Assembly: GCA_028282545.1 (NCBI GenBank)
Contig: JANQHT010000041.1
Location: 1-40,520, forward strand
Length of the DNA: 40,520 nucleotides
Direction: 5' to 3'
Origin: Spirochaetales bacterium
Lineage (GTDB): Bacteria > Spirochaetota > Spirochaetia > DSM-27196 > Alkalispirochaetaceae
Shown: piece by piece, positions 8,355 through 16,350 of the stretch
How the letters are laid out: each line of letters begins with the position of its first letter
Numbering within the stretch: the stretch's first letter is position 1
The notes under the pieces: generated by a model
What the model was told of the DNA's origin: nothing
The model's input: only the letters and a program-made list of their open reading frames with translations
Database searches by the model: none
Position numbers and translations under genes: made by a program

Positions 8355-9560
8355 ATGGATTTCTTTGTTGAGCAGGCACCCACGGATCAGGCGGTCCATG
8401 CACTCGTTCGCGGCAAGTACGGTGAACGGGCACGCATCCTTTCGCGCCGCGAGGTGTTGAGCGGGGGATTGCTGGGGCTTTTCCGAAAACGCGCCGTCGA
8501 AGTGACCGGCTATTATTCGCACGGCCCCGCCCGGATCCGCCCGTCCACGCCGGAGACGATGGAAACGGAACGGCGAAAGATCCTCAGTACCGTGCGGGGG
8601 GACGAGGGCGACCGCACGCGTAGCGTGGCGGAGACTCCCACAGGCGGCACGGGTGAGAGTCTATCCGACGTGATGCGGGAACTGCGGGCGCTGCGGGAGA
8701 GCGTGGGTGGCGGAGATACGCGGCGCGACGAGCCGGAGGGCCTCGTACAGTTGCGAAGCGTCCTCGATGAGAACGAGTTCAGTTCCGCCTACACCGGAGA
8801 GATCGTTGAACGTGCCAAACGGGAACTGAGCTATGATGGACTTGCCCAGTGGGACGCCCTTGGGGCCAGGGTGCTGGAGTGGATCTCCGACAATATCAGC
8901 ACCTTCCCCTGGGACGAACACGCCGCCACGCCGCGCGTGGTCGTCCTAATTGGTCCAACCGGCGTGGGCAAGACAACGACGATCGCCAAACTGGCCGCGA
9001 TGTACGGAGCGGTGGCGGACCCCGTTCGCAAGGTCCGCATGATTACTATTGACAGCTACCGGATTGGAGCGCTGCAGCAGATCCAGAAATACGGCGAGAT
9101 CATGGGACTTCCCGTTGCCGCCGTCGAGACCAAAGAGGAGATGCGCCGCCAGATCTCGCTGGCTCAGGACGACGATTTTGTGTTTGTCGATACGATCGGC
9201 AAGAGTCCTCGCGATTTCGGCAAGCTCGCGGAGGTCCATGAACTCGTTTCCGAGGCGCGCGGCGAAGTGCACCTTGCCGTCAGCGCCACCACGAAGCTCG
9301 CGGATATGCGGGAAATCTTCCGCCAGTTCGAGCCTTTTGCGTATTCCGGCGTTATTTTTACCAAGATGGACGAAACATCAAACGTTGGGAATCTTCTCAG
9401 TGTTTTGCGTGAAACGCGAAAGTCCGTGAGCTTTCTTACCGATGGTCAAAGTGTACCACAAGACCTCGAGCGCGCGCAGGTCGCGTCGTTTACCAAACGC
9501 CTGCACGGTTTTGCAAGAGCGCGATCGGCCGTGGTCGAAGACGTGGTGTCGATGAGTTGA
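8355..9560 (+). CDS. flhF: FlhF, SRP-type GTPase for flagellar placement
   Basis: 401 residues. The divergent N-terminal part (residues 1-150) is the FlhF B domain with low-complexity charged sequence. The C-terminal NG domain of SRP GTPases follows. The P-loop GPTGVGKTT is at residues 200-208, a DSYRIGALQQI block comes next, the G3 segment reads DTIGKSPRD where SRP GTPases usually have DTAGR, and TKMDE is the nucleotide-specificity motif. FlhF sets where flagella are built and works with FlhG. ATG 8355 has GAGGAG 5 bases upstream; an in-frame GTG lies at 8352. Confidence 0.95.
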   Translation: MDFFVEQAPTDQAVHALVRGKYGERARILSRREVLSGGLLGLFRKRAVEVTGYYSHGPARIRPSTPETMETERRKILSTVRGDEGDRTRSVAETPTGGTGESLSDVMRELRALRESVGGGDTRRDEPEGLVQLRSVLDENEFSSAYTGEIVERAKRELSYDGLAQWDALGARVLEWISDNISTFPWDEHAATPRVVVLIGPTGVGKTTTIAKLAAMYGAVADPVRKVRMITIDSYRIGALQQIQKYGEIMGLPVAAVETKEEMRRQISLAQDDDFVFVDTIGKSPRDFGKLAEVHELVSEARGEVHLAVSATTKLADMREIFRQFEPFAYSGVIFTKMDETSNVGNLLSVLRETRKSVSFLTDGQSVPQDLERAQVASFTKRLHGFARARSAVVEDVVSMS

Positions 9561-9578
9561 TCAATCGGGGGTAGGCGC

Positions 9579-10448
9579 ATGACCGATCAGGCTGAGACGT
9601 TACGGGAGATTATGAGACAGCGCGGCAGCGACGCAAAACAGAACACACAAACGCGGATCATAACCGTTGCGAGCGGGAAGGGGGGCGTCGGCAAGACGAA
9701 CCTGTCGACAAATATCGCGCTCAGCTACGCGGCCATGGGCAAAAAGGTCGTCCTGATGGACGCCGATCTCGGGTTGGCAAACGTCAATGTCGTCATGGGG
9801 GTCATTCCCAAGTACAACCTGTATCACGTGATTCGCCGCCAAAAAACGATGCGTGAAATCATCATGGATACCGATTACGGGATACAGATCGTCGCGGGCG
9901 CGTCGGGATTTGCAAAGATCGCCAACCTCGGCGAGGCGGAACGCCGGAGTTTCATCGAGGAGCTCCAGGGCCTCTCGGCCGCGGATGTGGTGATTATCGA
10001 CACCAGTGCCGGCGTTTCCAACAACGTGCTCGCCTTTGTCGCGGCCGCGGACGACGTCCTGATCGTAACAACCCCGGAACCCACGGCAATTACCGATGCC
10101 TACGGCATAATCAAGATCATTGCCACGGAAATTGACAACTTAAATCTGGGACTCAAGCTCGTGGTGAACCGGGTGAAATCGGTGACCGAGGGCAAACGCG
10201 TCTCCGATCGCGTTATCAGCATCGCAGGACAGTTCCTGAACCTCAAGATCGACTACCTCGGCTACGTCTACGAAGATCCCGGCGTTCAGCAGGCGATCAT
10301 TAAACAGAAACCGTTCCTCGTGATGGACTCCAAGAGCAAGGCGAGTATCTGCGTGCACCAGATCACCAGCCGTCTGGAGAAGATCGAGTATCGGGAAGGA
10401 AGCGGAATCGGCCAGTTTGTGAAGCGATTATTCGGGAAAATGAACTAA
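9579..10448 (+). CDS. flhG: FlhG (FleN/YlxH), MinD-like ATPase controlling flagellar number
   Basis: 289 residues. The deviant Walker A motif of ParA/MinD ATPases, SGKGGVGKTNLS, begins near residue 33. It is followed by LMDADLGLANVNVVMG and the switch region VVIIDTSAGVSNNVL. The C-terminal part ends in a basic, possibly amphipathic tail (GQFVKRLFGKMN) that could contact the membrane. FlhG stimulates FlhF GTPase activity and limits flagellar number; the flhF-flhG pairing is standard. ATG 9579 is preceded by GGGGGTAGG. Confidence 0.95.
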   Translation: MTDQAETLREIMRQRGSDAKQNTQTRIITVASGKGGVGKTNLSTNIALSYAAMGKKVVLMDADLGLANVNVVMGVIPKYNLYHVIRRQKTMREIIMDTDYGIQIVAGASGFAKIANLGEAERRSFIEELQGLSAADVVIIDTSAGVSNNVLAFVAAADDVLIVTTPEPTAITDAYGIIKIIATEIDNLNLGLKLVVNRVKSVTEGKRVSDRVISIAGQFLNLKIDYLGYVYEDPGVQQAIIKQKPFLVMDSKSKASICVHQITSRLEKIEYREGSGIGQFVKRLFGKMN

Positions 10449-10489
10449 CGTGACGGTTCATTTTTGTTTACCCTAGTGTGGAAGTTGAC

Positions 10490-11167
10490 ATGGAACGATA
10501 CGTAAAGGTCGCCGGTATTGCCGGTGGAACGGCATTCCTGTTATCCGCGTTGATTGGAGGGATGTTCGGGGTGGGTTTCGGCGTTGTACTGGTACGGTCG
10601 ATCGTCTGGACGCTCGTCTTCGCGGTACTCGGGGGAGGCAGTGCGTACCTCTTTGACCAGGCGCTTGTTCCCGCCGGAAGCGCTCCCGAGCCCGTGACGG
10701 AAGGTGAAAACAGTGCTCCGGCCACGTCAGCGGCCGGAACGGAGGAGGCGGAAGAGCCCGCTATTGGCGAAAACGTCGATATCGTTGTCGATGATGCACC
10801 GGTCGAGAACCAGTTTGCAGCCTTGGCGGGGTCCTCGGGCTTCGTGGATGACGAAGCGGAAGAACCGCAACCGGTTGTACCGTCCATGGTAGAAGAGGTG
10901 GAGGAATCCCAGGTCGACGACGTGGCGGCCGCGATCGTGGAAGAGGAATCTGCGGTACAGGCGGTTCCGCGGGCTCCGCAGAGCGAGTCCGCGCTCCCCG
11001 ACATCGGCGGGATGGCCGGCGAGTTTGTGCAACCGATCGAGGAGGCGGAGGTGGACGAGATGGATACTATCCCGTCTACGGGAGGCGGTGCCGATGCCGG
11101 CGGCATGGCGGGCAACGATCCGGCCGCGCTCGCCAAAGCGTTGCAAACAATGTTAAAAAGGGACTAG
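10490..11167 (+). CDS. Acidic membrane-anchored protein of unknown function between flhG and fliA
   Basis: About 225 residues and not assigned to a named family. Two closely spaced hydrophobic helices (about residues 8-27 and 30-53, Gly/Ala/Val-rich) are followed by about 165 residues that are strongly acidic, rich in Glu, Asp, Ala, Val and Pro, and probably disordered. The end is a short helix (ALAKALQTMLKRD). ATG 10490 has GGAAG 5 bases upstream; GTG 10478 would add four residues. Its place in the operon suggests a role in basal-body placement or regulation, but that is inference only. Confidence 0.75.
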   Translation: MERYVKVAGIAGGTAFLLSALIGGMFGVGFGVVLVRSIVWTLVFAVLGGGSAYLFDQALVPAGSAPEPVTEGENSAPATSAAGTEEAEEPAIGENVDIVVDDAPVENQFAALAGSSGFVDDEAEEPQPVVPSMVEEVEESQVDDVAAAIVEEESAVQAVPRAPQSESALPDIGGMAGEFVQPIEEAEVDEMDTIPSTGGGADAGGMAGNDPAALAKALQTMLKRD

Positions 11168-11177
11168 GATCGGCTGA

Positions 11178-11978
11178 ATGGGAAGGGGAATGGGTAGCCA
11201 GGCTCTGACAGAGAAAACCGAAGAGGATCTCTGGCGCGCGTACCGGAAAGGAAAGGACGCGTCTATTCGTGATCGCTTGGTTCGCCAGTACCTGCCGCTC
11301 GTCAAGTACGTCGCCGGCAAGCTCGCCGTTGGAATGCCGCAGAACGTCGAGTTCGATGATCTGGTCAGCTACGGCGTCTTTGGGCTGTTCGACGCCATCG
11401 AGAAATTTGATCCCGACAAGCACGTCAAGTTCAAAACGTACGCGGTCACCCGCATTCGTGGTTCCATATTCGACCAGCTCAGGCAGATGGACTGGGTGCC
11501 GCGTTCGATCAGGCAGAAGACGCGTGAATTGGAAGAGACGGTGCGCCGCCTCGAAGCTACACTGGGGCGGTCCGCCTCCGACCAGGAGATTGCCAAGGAA
11601 CTCGGGGTCACCCTCAAAGAGTTCGAACAGCTCGTCCTGAAAATCAGCGGTACAACCGTACTCTCCCTGAACGACGTGTGGTATTCCGGTGAAGACCACG
11701 ATCGCATGTCCATCGGTGACAGCATCGAAAGCCCCAAAACGCGCAATCCCGACGCGATCGTTGAGAAGGACGAGATCAAACGAGTCATTGTCGAAGCGAT
11801 CAACGAACTCCCCGACAAGGAAAAGAAGGTCCTGGTCCTCTACTATTACGAGGATCTCACGCTCAAAGAGATCGGCGCCATTCTTGGTGTGACGGAATCG
11901 CGAATTTCGCAACTCCACACAAAGGCAATTGTCAGGCTACGGGGGAAACTGACCAGCGTCAAAAAAGGAATTATGTAG
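11178..11978 (+). CDS. fliA: FliA/WhiG-type sigma-28 factor for late flagellar genes
   Basis: 266 residues, the size of FliA/SigD/WhiG factors. Region 2 spans about residues 35-105 ([21 protein letters not shown], then [18 protein letters not shown], then DWVPRS). Region 3 lies near 115-150. Region 4 has a helix-turn-helix ([21 protein letters not shown]) near residues 225-245. It should direct RNA polymerase to filament and chemotaxis promoters. ATG 11178 has AGGA 8 bases upstream; ATG 11190 is too close to its AAGGGG. I saw no anti-sigma FlgM in the window. Confidence 0.95.
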   Translation: MGRGMGSQALTEKTEEDLWRAYRKGKDASIRDRLVRQYLPLVKYVAGKLAVGMPQNVEFDDLVSYGVFGLFDAIEKFDPDKHVKFKTYAVTRIRGSIFDQLRQMDWVPRSIRQKTRELEETVRRLEATLGRSASDQEIAKELGVTLKEFEQLVLKISGTTVLSLNDVWYSGEDHDRMSIGDSIESPKTRNPDAIVEKDEIKRVIVEAINELPDKEKKVLVLYYYEDLTLKEIGAILGVTESRISQLHTKAIVRLRGKLTSVKKGIM

Positions 11979-11980
11979 CC

Positions 11981-13948
11981 ATGGTAACGATGGATCAGCT
12001 CAAAGCGTTTATGCGAAAGAGCGCCGAAGAGGACGCAAACCGTCGCTACGTAAACGTTTCCGCTGATACGCTGGAAGACGCTCTCCGGGAAGCGTCCATT
12101 GAACTCTCGTTGCCCATCAAGAGGATCGCCTACGAAATCCTCGAGAAAGGGTCCCGAGGCGCTTTGGGCATCGGAAAAAAACCGATGATCATCGTGGCGT
12201 ACCCCGACGCCAAGAACGAAGCCGTTTCGTCCGATGACGAAGGGTTTGACATGGACTTCGGATTCGAAGCGGAGGAACAGATCAACCGGGACGGCCAGGC
12301 GCTGGTTCGCCTCGCTCCGGGAGGCGTCATGCTCAAGGTGACCGCCCCGGAAGGCAACGGCGAACGGGTCGGTCAGCGGGAAGCAATCGAGGCGCTGTCG
12401 AAACGAACCAACGAGCGTATCGATACGGGAATGGTCTCCACCGTGGTGAAACACGCCGACGGAGAGTGGGTCAAAGTTGCCGATTTCGACTACAACGCCG
12501 CAAACGACGCGTATGTCACGTGCAACGTGGTCGACGCGGAGATGAAGGCGCTGGTCATGCTCTCGCCGCCCGGACCGGGTGGTTGTGACCCTTCGGCGGA
12601 TACGATCCGGGCGGTCCTGGAGACGAACGGCGTGATCTTCGGCTTTCTTGACGACGTTCTTACTGAGGTCGAAGACCGTCCCCGGTACCGTGAAAACATC
12701 ACGGTTGCCGAGGGCAAGAAACCCGAGAATGGGGCGGATGCCCGGATGGCCTACGACTTCAAGACGGACGACAAGTCGGTTCGAATCAACGCGCGTGACG
12801 ACGGCCGCGTGGACTTCAAGGAACTCAACCGTATTGAGAACGTGGTCGAAGGTCAGGTTTTGGCGCGCAAGGTGCCGGCCCAGCCGGGGGTACCAGGGCA
12901 GACCGTAACGGGGAAATTGCTGCCGGCAAAAGACGGCCGGGACATGGATCCGCCGCTTGGAGACAACACTCGGCTTTCCAACGACGGATCGTCGGTAATC
13001 GCCGAGATCAACGGGCTTGTCAAGATTGTCGGCGGAAAGATCACCGTGGAACCGATCTACATGGTGGACGGTGACGTGAACATGAAAACCGGCAATATCC
13101 GTTTTCTCGGTACGGTCATCGTCAAGGGCAACGTGGATGACGGATTCAGCATCAACGCCGCCGGCGACCTGGAGGTAATGGGCAGCGTTGCCCGGAGCAC
13201 CCTCGAAGTAGAAGGCGACATCATCGTCCACCAGGGAATCACCGGCAAGAGCGAAGGTCTCGTCAAGTCGGGCGGATCTATCTGGTCCAAGTTCATCGAG
13301 AACGCCAAGGTCGAATCGGGCGAAATGGTGGTGGTCAGCGACGGCATCATCAACAGTGAAGTCAGCTGCGACAAGCGTATCATCTGCCGCGGGAAACGCG
13401 CGAACATCGTCGGCGGCTCCATACGTGCCGCCGAGGAAGTTGACGCCAAAACGCTGGGTTCCGTGGCCGGCATGGAGACGTTGATAGAGGTTGGCTACGA
13501 TCCGAAGAGCAAGGCGCGCCTCCAGGAGATCGAACAGAAAGACGAGGAACTCGCCAAGCAGCTCGAAGAGATGCAGCTCAATATGGCGACGATTGAGAAC
13601 CTTCGGAAGAACAAGAAGAAGATCTCGCCGGAGAAGCTCAAGGCGTACACCGCCATGAAAGCGAAACGCGAAAAGATAGCAAAGACGCGCATTCGCCTCA
13701 GTAAGGACCGTGAGAACATCCAGGCGTATCTCGACGATCTGCGTACCAACGGACGCGTGAGTGCGTCGGGAACGGTTTTCCCCGGTGTCAAGGTAACGAT
13801 CAAGGACCTTTCGCTGCCCGTGCGAAATGAGATGCGCGCTGTATCGTTCGTGGCGGACGGGAAGGCGGTGAAGGTCACCAAGTACGAAGAGAGTGATGCG
13901 GACATCTCGGTGAAGAAGAAGGGAGCCAATGTCTCTTCAGCCCATTGA
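11981..13948 (+). CDS. Jag-N domain / DUF342 (FapA) family protein
   Basis: 655 residues. Residues about 15-70 (VSADTLEDALREASIELSLP, then EKGSRGALGIGKKPMII) match the Jag-N type domain found before KH/R3H modules. The central 300 residues resemble the DUF342/FapA repeat-rich beta-helix (GDVNMKTGNIRFLGTVIVKG and several similar turns). A coiled coil follows at about 510-590 (Glu/Lys/Gln-rich). DUF342 proteins affect envelope or flagellar assembly in some bacteria, but the molecular role is unknown. It starts 2 bases after fliA and overlaps the next gene by 20 bases. Confidence 0.85.
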   Translation: MVTMDQLKAFMRKSAEEDANRRYVNVSADTLEDALREASIELSLPIKRIAYEILEKGSRGALGIGKKPMIIVAYPDAKNEAVSSDDEGFDMDFGFEAEEQINRDGQALVRLAPGGVMLKVTAPEGNGERVGQREAIEALSKRTNERIDTGMVSTVVKHADGEWVKVADFDYNAANDAYVTCNVVDAEMKALVMLSPPGPGGCDPSADTIRAVLETNGVIFGFLDDVLTEVEDRPRYRENITVAEGKKPENGADARMAYDFKTDDKSVRINARDDGRVDFKELNRIENVVEGQVLARKVPAQPGVPGQTVTGKLLPAKDGRDMDPPLGDNTRLSNDGSSVIAEINGLVKIVGGKITVEPIYMVDGDVNMKTGNIRFLGTVIVKGNVDDGFSINAAGDLEVMGSVARSTLEVEGDIIVHQGITGKSEGLVKSGGSIWSKFIENAKVESGEMVVVSDGIINSEVSCDKRIICRGKRANIVGGSIRAAEEVDAKTLGSVAGMETLIEVGYDPKSKARLQEIEQKDEELAKQLEEMQLNMATIENLRKNKKKISPEKLKAYTAMKAKREKIAKTRIRLSKDRENIQAYLDDLRTNGRVSASGTVFPGVKVTIKDLSLPVRNEMRAVSFVADGKAVKVTKYEESDADISVKKKGANVSSAH

Positions 13949-14252
13949 TCTTCAGACGCTTTTTGTTCGACTCGCTGCCGTGGGAAAGGAGCAGTCCGCG
14001 CTTCGGGATGCAGTCGCGCAGAACCAGGCCGTGGTTGGAAGCGAGATCGCTCAGAAGTCGCAGGAGGACGCTCACACTGTACGCCAGTCCGACGGCGTGA
14101 GCGAGGGACCGGAAACGGTGGACGACGAAGGCCACTCACAGGAACAGGGCGCCGCCGGCGGACGGAAGAGGGAGTCGGAAGAGGAGTCCGCGCCGGAAGA
14201 TGAGGTCTTCCGGGACCCCGACCTTGGGCGTCACGTGGACCTCTCCGGGTAG
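13929..14252 (+). CDS. Small charged protein of unknown function in the flagellar operon
   Basis: 107 residues. The N-terminal 35 residues (MSLQPIDLQTLFVRLAAVGK and following) look structured and conserved. The rest is rich in Glu, Asp, Gln, Ser and Gly and probably disordered. There is no signal peptide or membrane helix. ATG 13929 overlaps the end of the DUF342 gene by 20 bases and has AAGGGAG just upstream, supporting a real coupled gene. I recognise the N-terminus only as a spirochaete-type conserved protein of unknown role. Confidence 0.7.
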   Translation: MSLQPIDLQTLFVRLAAVGKEQSALRDAVAQNQAVVGSEIAQKSQEDAHTVRQSDGVSEGPETVDDEGHSQEQGAAGGRKRESEEESAPEDEVFRDPDLGRHVDLSG

Positions 14253-14255
14253 GCG

Positions 14256-14729
14256 ATGTCGTTTTGGCTCTTCACAATCCTGTACATAGCGAGTCTAGTT
14301 TTCATGTGGTGGCTCGTAGACGCGCGGGTACGCCGCAGAACTGACCCGGGCCGGCTGTTGGCGCGCGTAGACGCCGAGATCCAGGGGCTCGTTGCCGAGT
14401 TGAACGAGACCGCCGACAGGAACGTGACGGTATTGGAGGATCGAGTCGCGGCGCTGCAGGAACTCCTGGCGCAGGCGGACAGAACCGTTTCCGATCTGCG
14501 GGATGCGCACGCGCGGCAACCTGCTCAGGTTTCCGAGGCATTTAAGCTCGACCTGGAGCGCCGACGGGTTGATGAAGTCGCGCCTCGTTCAACGCGGGAT
14601 GAGGTGGTCCGATTGCACCAGTCGGGCTTGTCGTCCGATATCATTGCCGGTCGGCTCAACCTCGCGGTTGGTGAAGTCGAGTTGATCCTGTCGATTCACA
14701 GCGGCCGCGATCGAGGGAGAACCTATTGA
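14256..14729 (+). CDS. Membrane-anchored coiled-coil protein with C-terminal helix-turn-helix-like segment
   Basis: 157 residues. One N-terminal transmembrane helix (residues 3-21) is followed by a long coiled coil (about 35-95). The C-terminal segment (RDEVVRLHQSGLSSDIIAGR, then LNLAVGEVELIL) resembles the short helix-turn-helix end of DUF6115-type proteins found near flagellar genes in other phyla; this family link is from memory. It starts 3 bases after the previous stop, and its TGA overlaps the TTG start of the next gene. Function unknown. Confidence 0.75.
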   Translation: MSFWLFTILYIASLVFMWWLVDARVRRRTDPGRLLARVDAEIQGLVAELNETADRNVTVLEDRVAALQELLAQADRTVSDLRDAHARQPAQVSEAFKLDLERRRVDEVAPRSTRDEVVRLHQSGLSSDIIAGRLNLAVGEVELILSIHSGRDRGRTY

Positions 14730-16234
14730 CACGGGAAGAACTGTATCGTGACACGGCGCGTCTCGTTGATCAGGTACACGCGCAGGTAGAAGCGACCGAA
14801 ACGCTTCCCCCGGACATAAGGGAGCGCTTTGCCGAACTGTCGCGGCAGGCCGCGTTTCTGCAGGAAGACGACGTTGCCGAGGCGCTCGATGCGCTCTCTC
14901 GCGGGGGCGGAGCCTTTCGCGACCTTTTTATCCTACGGGAACTCGTCTCCGATGCAACCGTACGCGCAAAGGAGCAGCCGGTCCGGGGTATTCTCGTGGA
15001 CCTCGAGCCGGACAGGGTCGATCTCTTGTCGCTTTCACCGCCGGATGCCCAGCTCGTAGTCGACGGGATCGGCCGGGGTGAGACGGTGTTCTTCGTTCGT
15101 TTCGAAGCGACCGGATCGACGGAGGAGATAATCGACTGGGTCGAGGAGCGGTATCCGGTTGTCGCGTACCGCGAGGACGAACACCACCGCTGGGTTTCGT
15201 TTCTTCTGCTCTCGGAAGAGGGCGGAGACTTCGCGGAAAACCTGTCGCATGCACCGGCCCTCCCATTGGTTGTACACGCCGTGCCGTACGGGGAGTTGAT
15301 CAAACCGAGGACCACGCTCGGCTACTCCGGAGCGATCGATCGCGTCGCCGTGGACGTGGAAGCGCGCGATATCGAACTGCTGGGACTATATGCAGGCGAA
15401 GTGATCCTGTCGGAGGATACGTCGGAACCGGTCCAGGCGCTTGTAGCTGTGGTTGAACGAGCGTTCAGCGTCTCCGTCGCGGAGATGCTGAAGGGCATCG
15501 AGCGGCAGCTCGACACATGTGAGGCGACTCCGGACGTGCCGGTGCACCTCCGTGCCGAGCACGATACTACCCGCCTTTCCGTCGGCATCGCCGCCCTGGC
15601 GGAGACGCTCATTGCGTCGGCGGTCTGTTCGATCGCCGCGGTGGCGCAATCGGAGGTCAACTTGGTCCTGGGCGTCCACCGTAGGGACAACGGACGCGAA
15701 CTGGTGTTGCGCGTTGTCCGGGGAGAGGACAATCTGACGAGCCTCGCCTCCTCACCCGGGGCGGGGGCGCTGCACCAAGTGGCGGAGCGCGTCCGCACAA
15801 CGATCAACGGCGTGGTCCAGGTGATGCCGTCGACGGAAACGGGAACGGTGGTGCGCATGGAATTGGGGGCGTCCCCGCGACTGATGAGCGTCGCCCGGGC
15901 GCGTTCCGGTGCGCAGACGGTCGCAATCCCCACGGCGCCGATCGAACTCTCCTTTTCTCTATCTGAACCGGACGTCGCCACCGATCCGTACGGAGGCCAC
16001 CTGGTTCGTTCGCTGGGCCGTCTAATTCGGCTGGTGAGTATTGACGGTGCTCCATACCGGGGTGCCAAACCGGTTGGCAAGCAGTGCGTTGTGTACCGCG
16101 CTCTCTCCGGGACCGTGGGAATCGTCGTGGACGCCCTCGAGGGACACGACCTGGTCGTTCGGAACGCCGACGACAGTCGCGAAGTGTACCTTTCATCGGA
16201 CGGCACCCGCGTTCCGATGACTACCGTCCGGTAG
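14726..16234 (+). CDS. Degenerate CheA-like protein, last gene of the flagellar operon
   Basis: 502 residues starting at TTG 14726, which overlaps the preceding stop (TTGA). No family is obvious over the first 250 residues. Residues about 272-375 recall the ATP-binding (P4) domain of CheA: a helix-rich start, then the end pattern GALHQVAERVRTTINGVVQV followed by TGTVVRMEL, comparable to CheA GMDVVR...GG.I...G.GT.F. The N-box Asn and the DxGxG loop are not visible. Residues about 419-502 recall the CheW-like P5 domain (GTVGIVVDALEGHDLVVR). I infer a non-catalytic CheA relative, perhaps a scaffold. The resemblance is weak and needs profile confirmation. Confidence 0.6.
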   Translation: MTREELYRDTARLVDQVHAQVEATETLPPDIRERFAELSRQAAFLQEDDVAEALDALSRGGGAFRDLFILRELVSDATVRAKEQPVRGILVDLEPDRVDLLSLSPPDAQLVVDGIGRGETVFFVRFEATGSTEEIIDWVEERYPVVAYREDEHHRWVSFLLLSEEGGDFAENLSHAPALPLVVHAVPYGELIKPRTTLGYSGAIDRVAVDVEARDIELLGLYAGEVILSEDTSEPVQALVAVVERAFSVSVAEMLKGIERQLDTCEATPDVPVHLRAEHDTTRLSVGIAALAETLIASAVCSIAAVAQSEVNLVLGVHRRDNGRELVLRVVRGEDNLTSLASSPGAGALHQVAERVRTTINGVVQVMPSTETGTVVRMELGASPRLMSVARARSGAQTVAIPTAPIELSFSLSEPDVATDPYGGHLVRSLGRLIRLVSIDGAPYRGAKPVGKQCVVYRALSGTVGIVVDALEGHDLVVRNADDSREVYLSSDGTRVPMTTVR

Positions 16235-16251
16235 GTACAAAACCGACAGAC

Positions 16252-16293
16252 AAAAAAAGCGGTGCGCCTGGACGTCGGTTGGCGCACCGCTTT
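16252..16293 (-). terminator. Intrinsic terminator at the convergent junction
   Basis: A perfect 13-bp inverted repeat (left arm 16256-16268, right arm 16281-16293, core GCGGTGCGCC) encloses a 12-base loop. On the minus strand the hairpin is followed by seven T residues (16258 down to 16252), so it fits the end of the DUF115 transcript. On the plus strand only three T residues follow, so it may stop flagellar-operon transcripts less efficiently. Confidence 0.88.
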
Positions 16294-16350
16294 CGGAATA
16301 GTTCCAATACTTATTGTCGACCCCGGCGGACCGGAACTTTAGGTGGGGTT

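Noticed and set aside
6787..8433. Minus-strand open frame of 548 codons opposite flhA
   Set aside because: Shadow of flhA; no domain, ribosome-binding site or promoter.
11846..13231. Minus-strand open frame of 461 codons opposite fliA and the DUF342 gene
   Set aside because: Composition follows the complementary codons of the real genes; no recognisable protein family.
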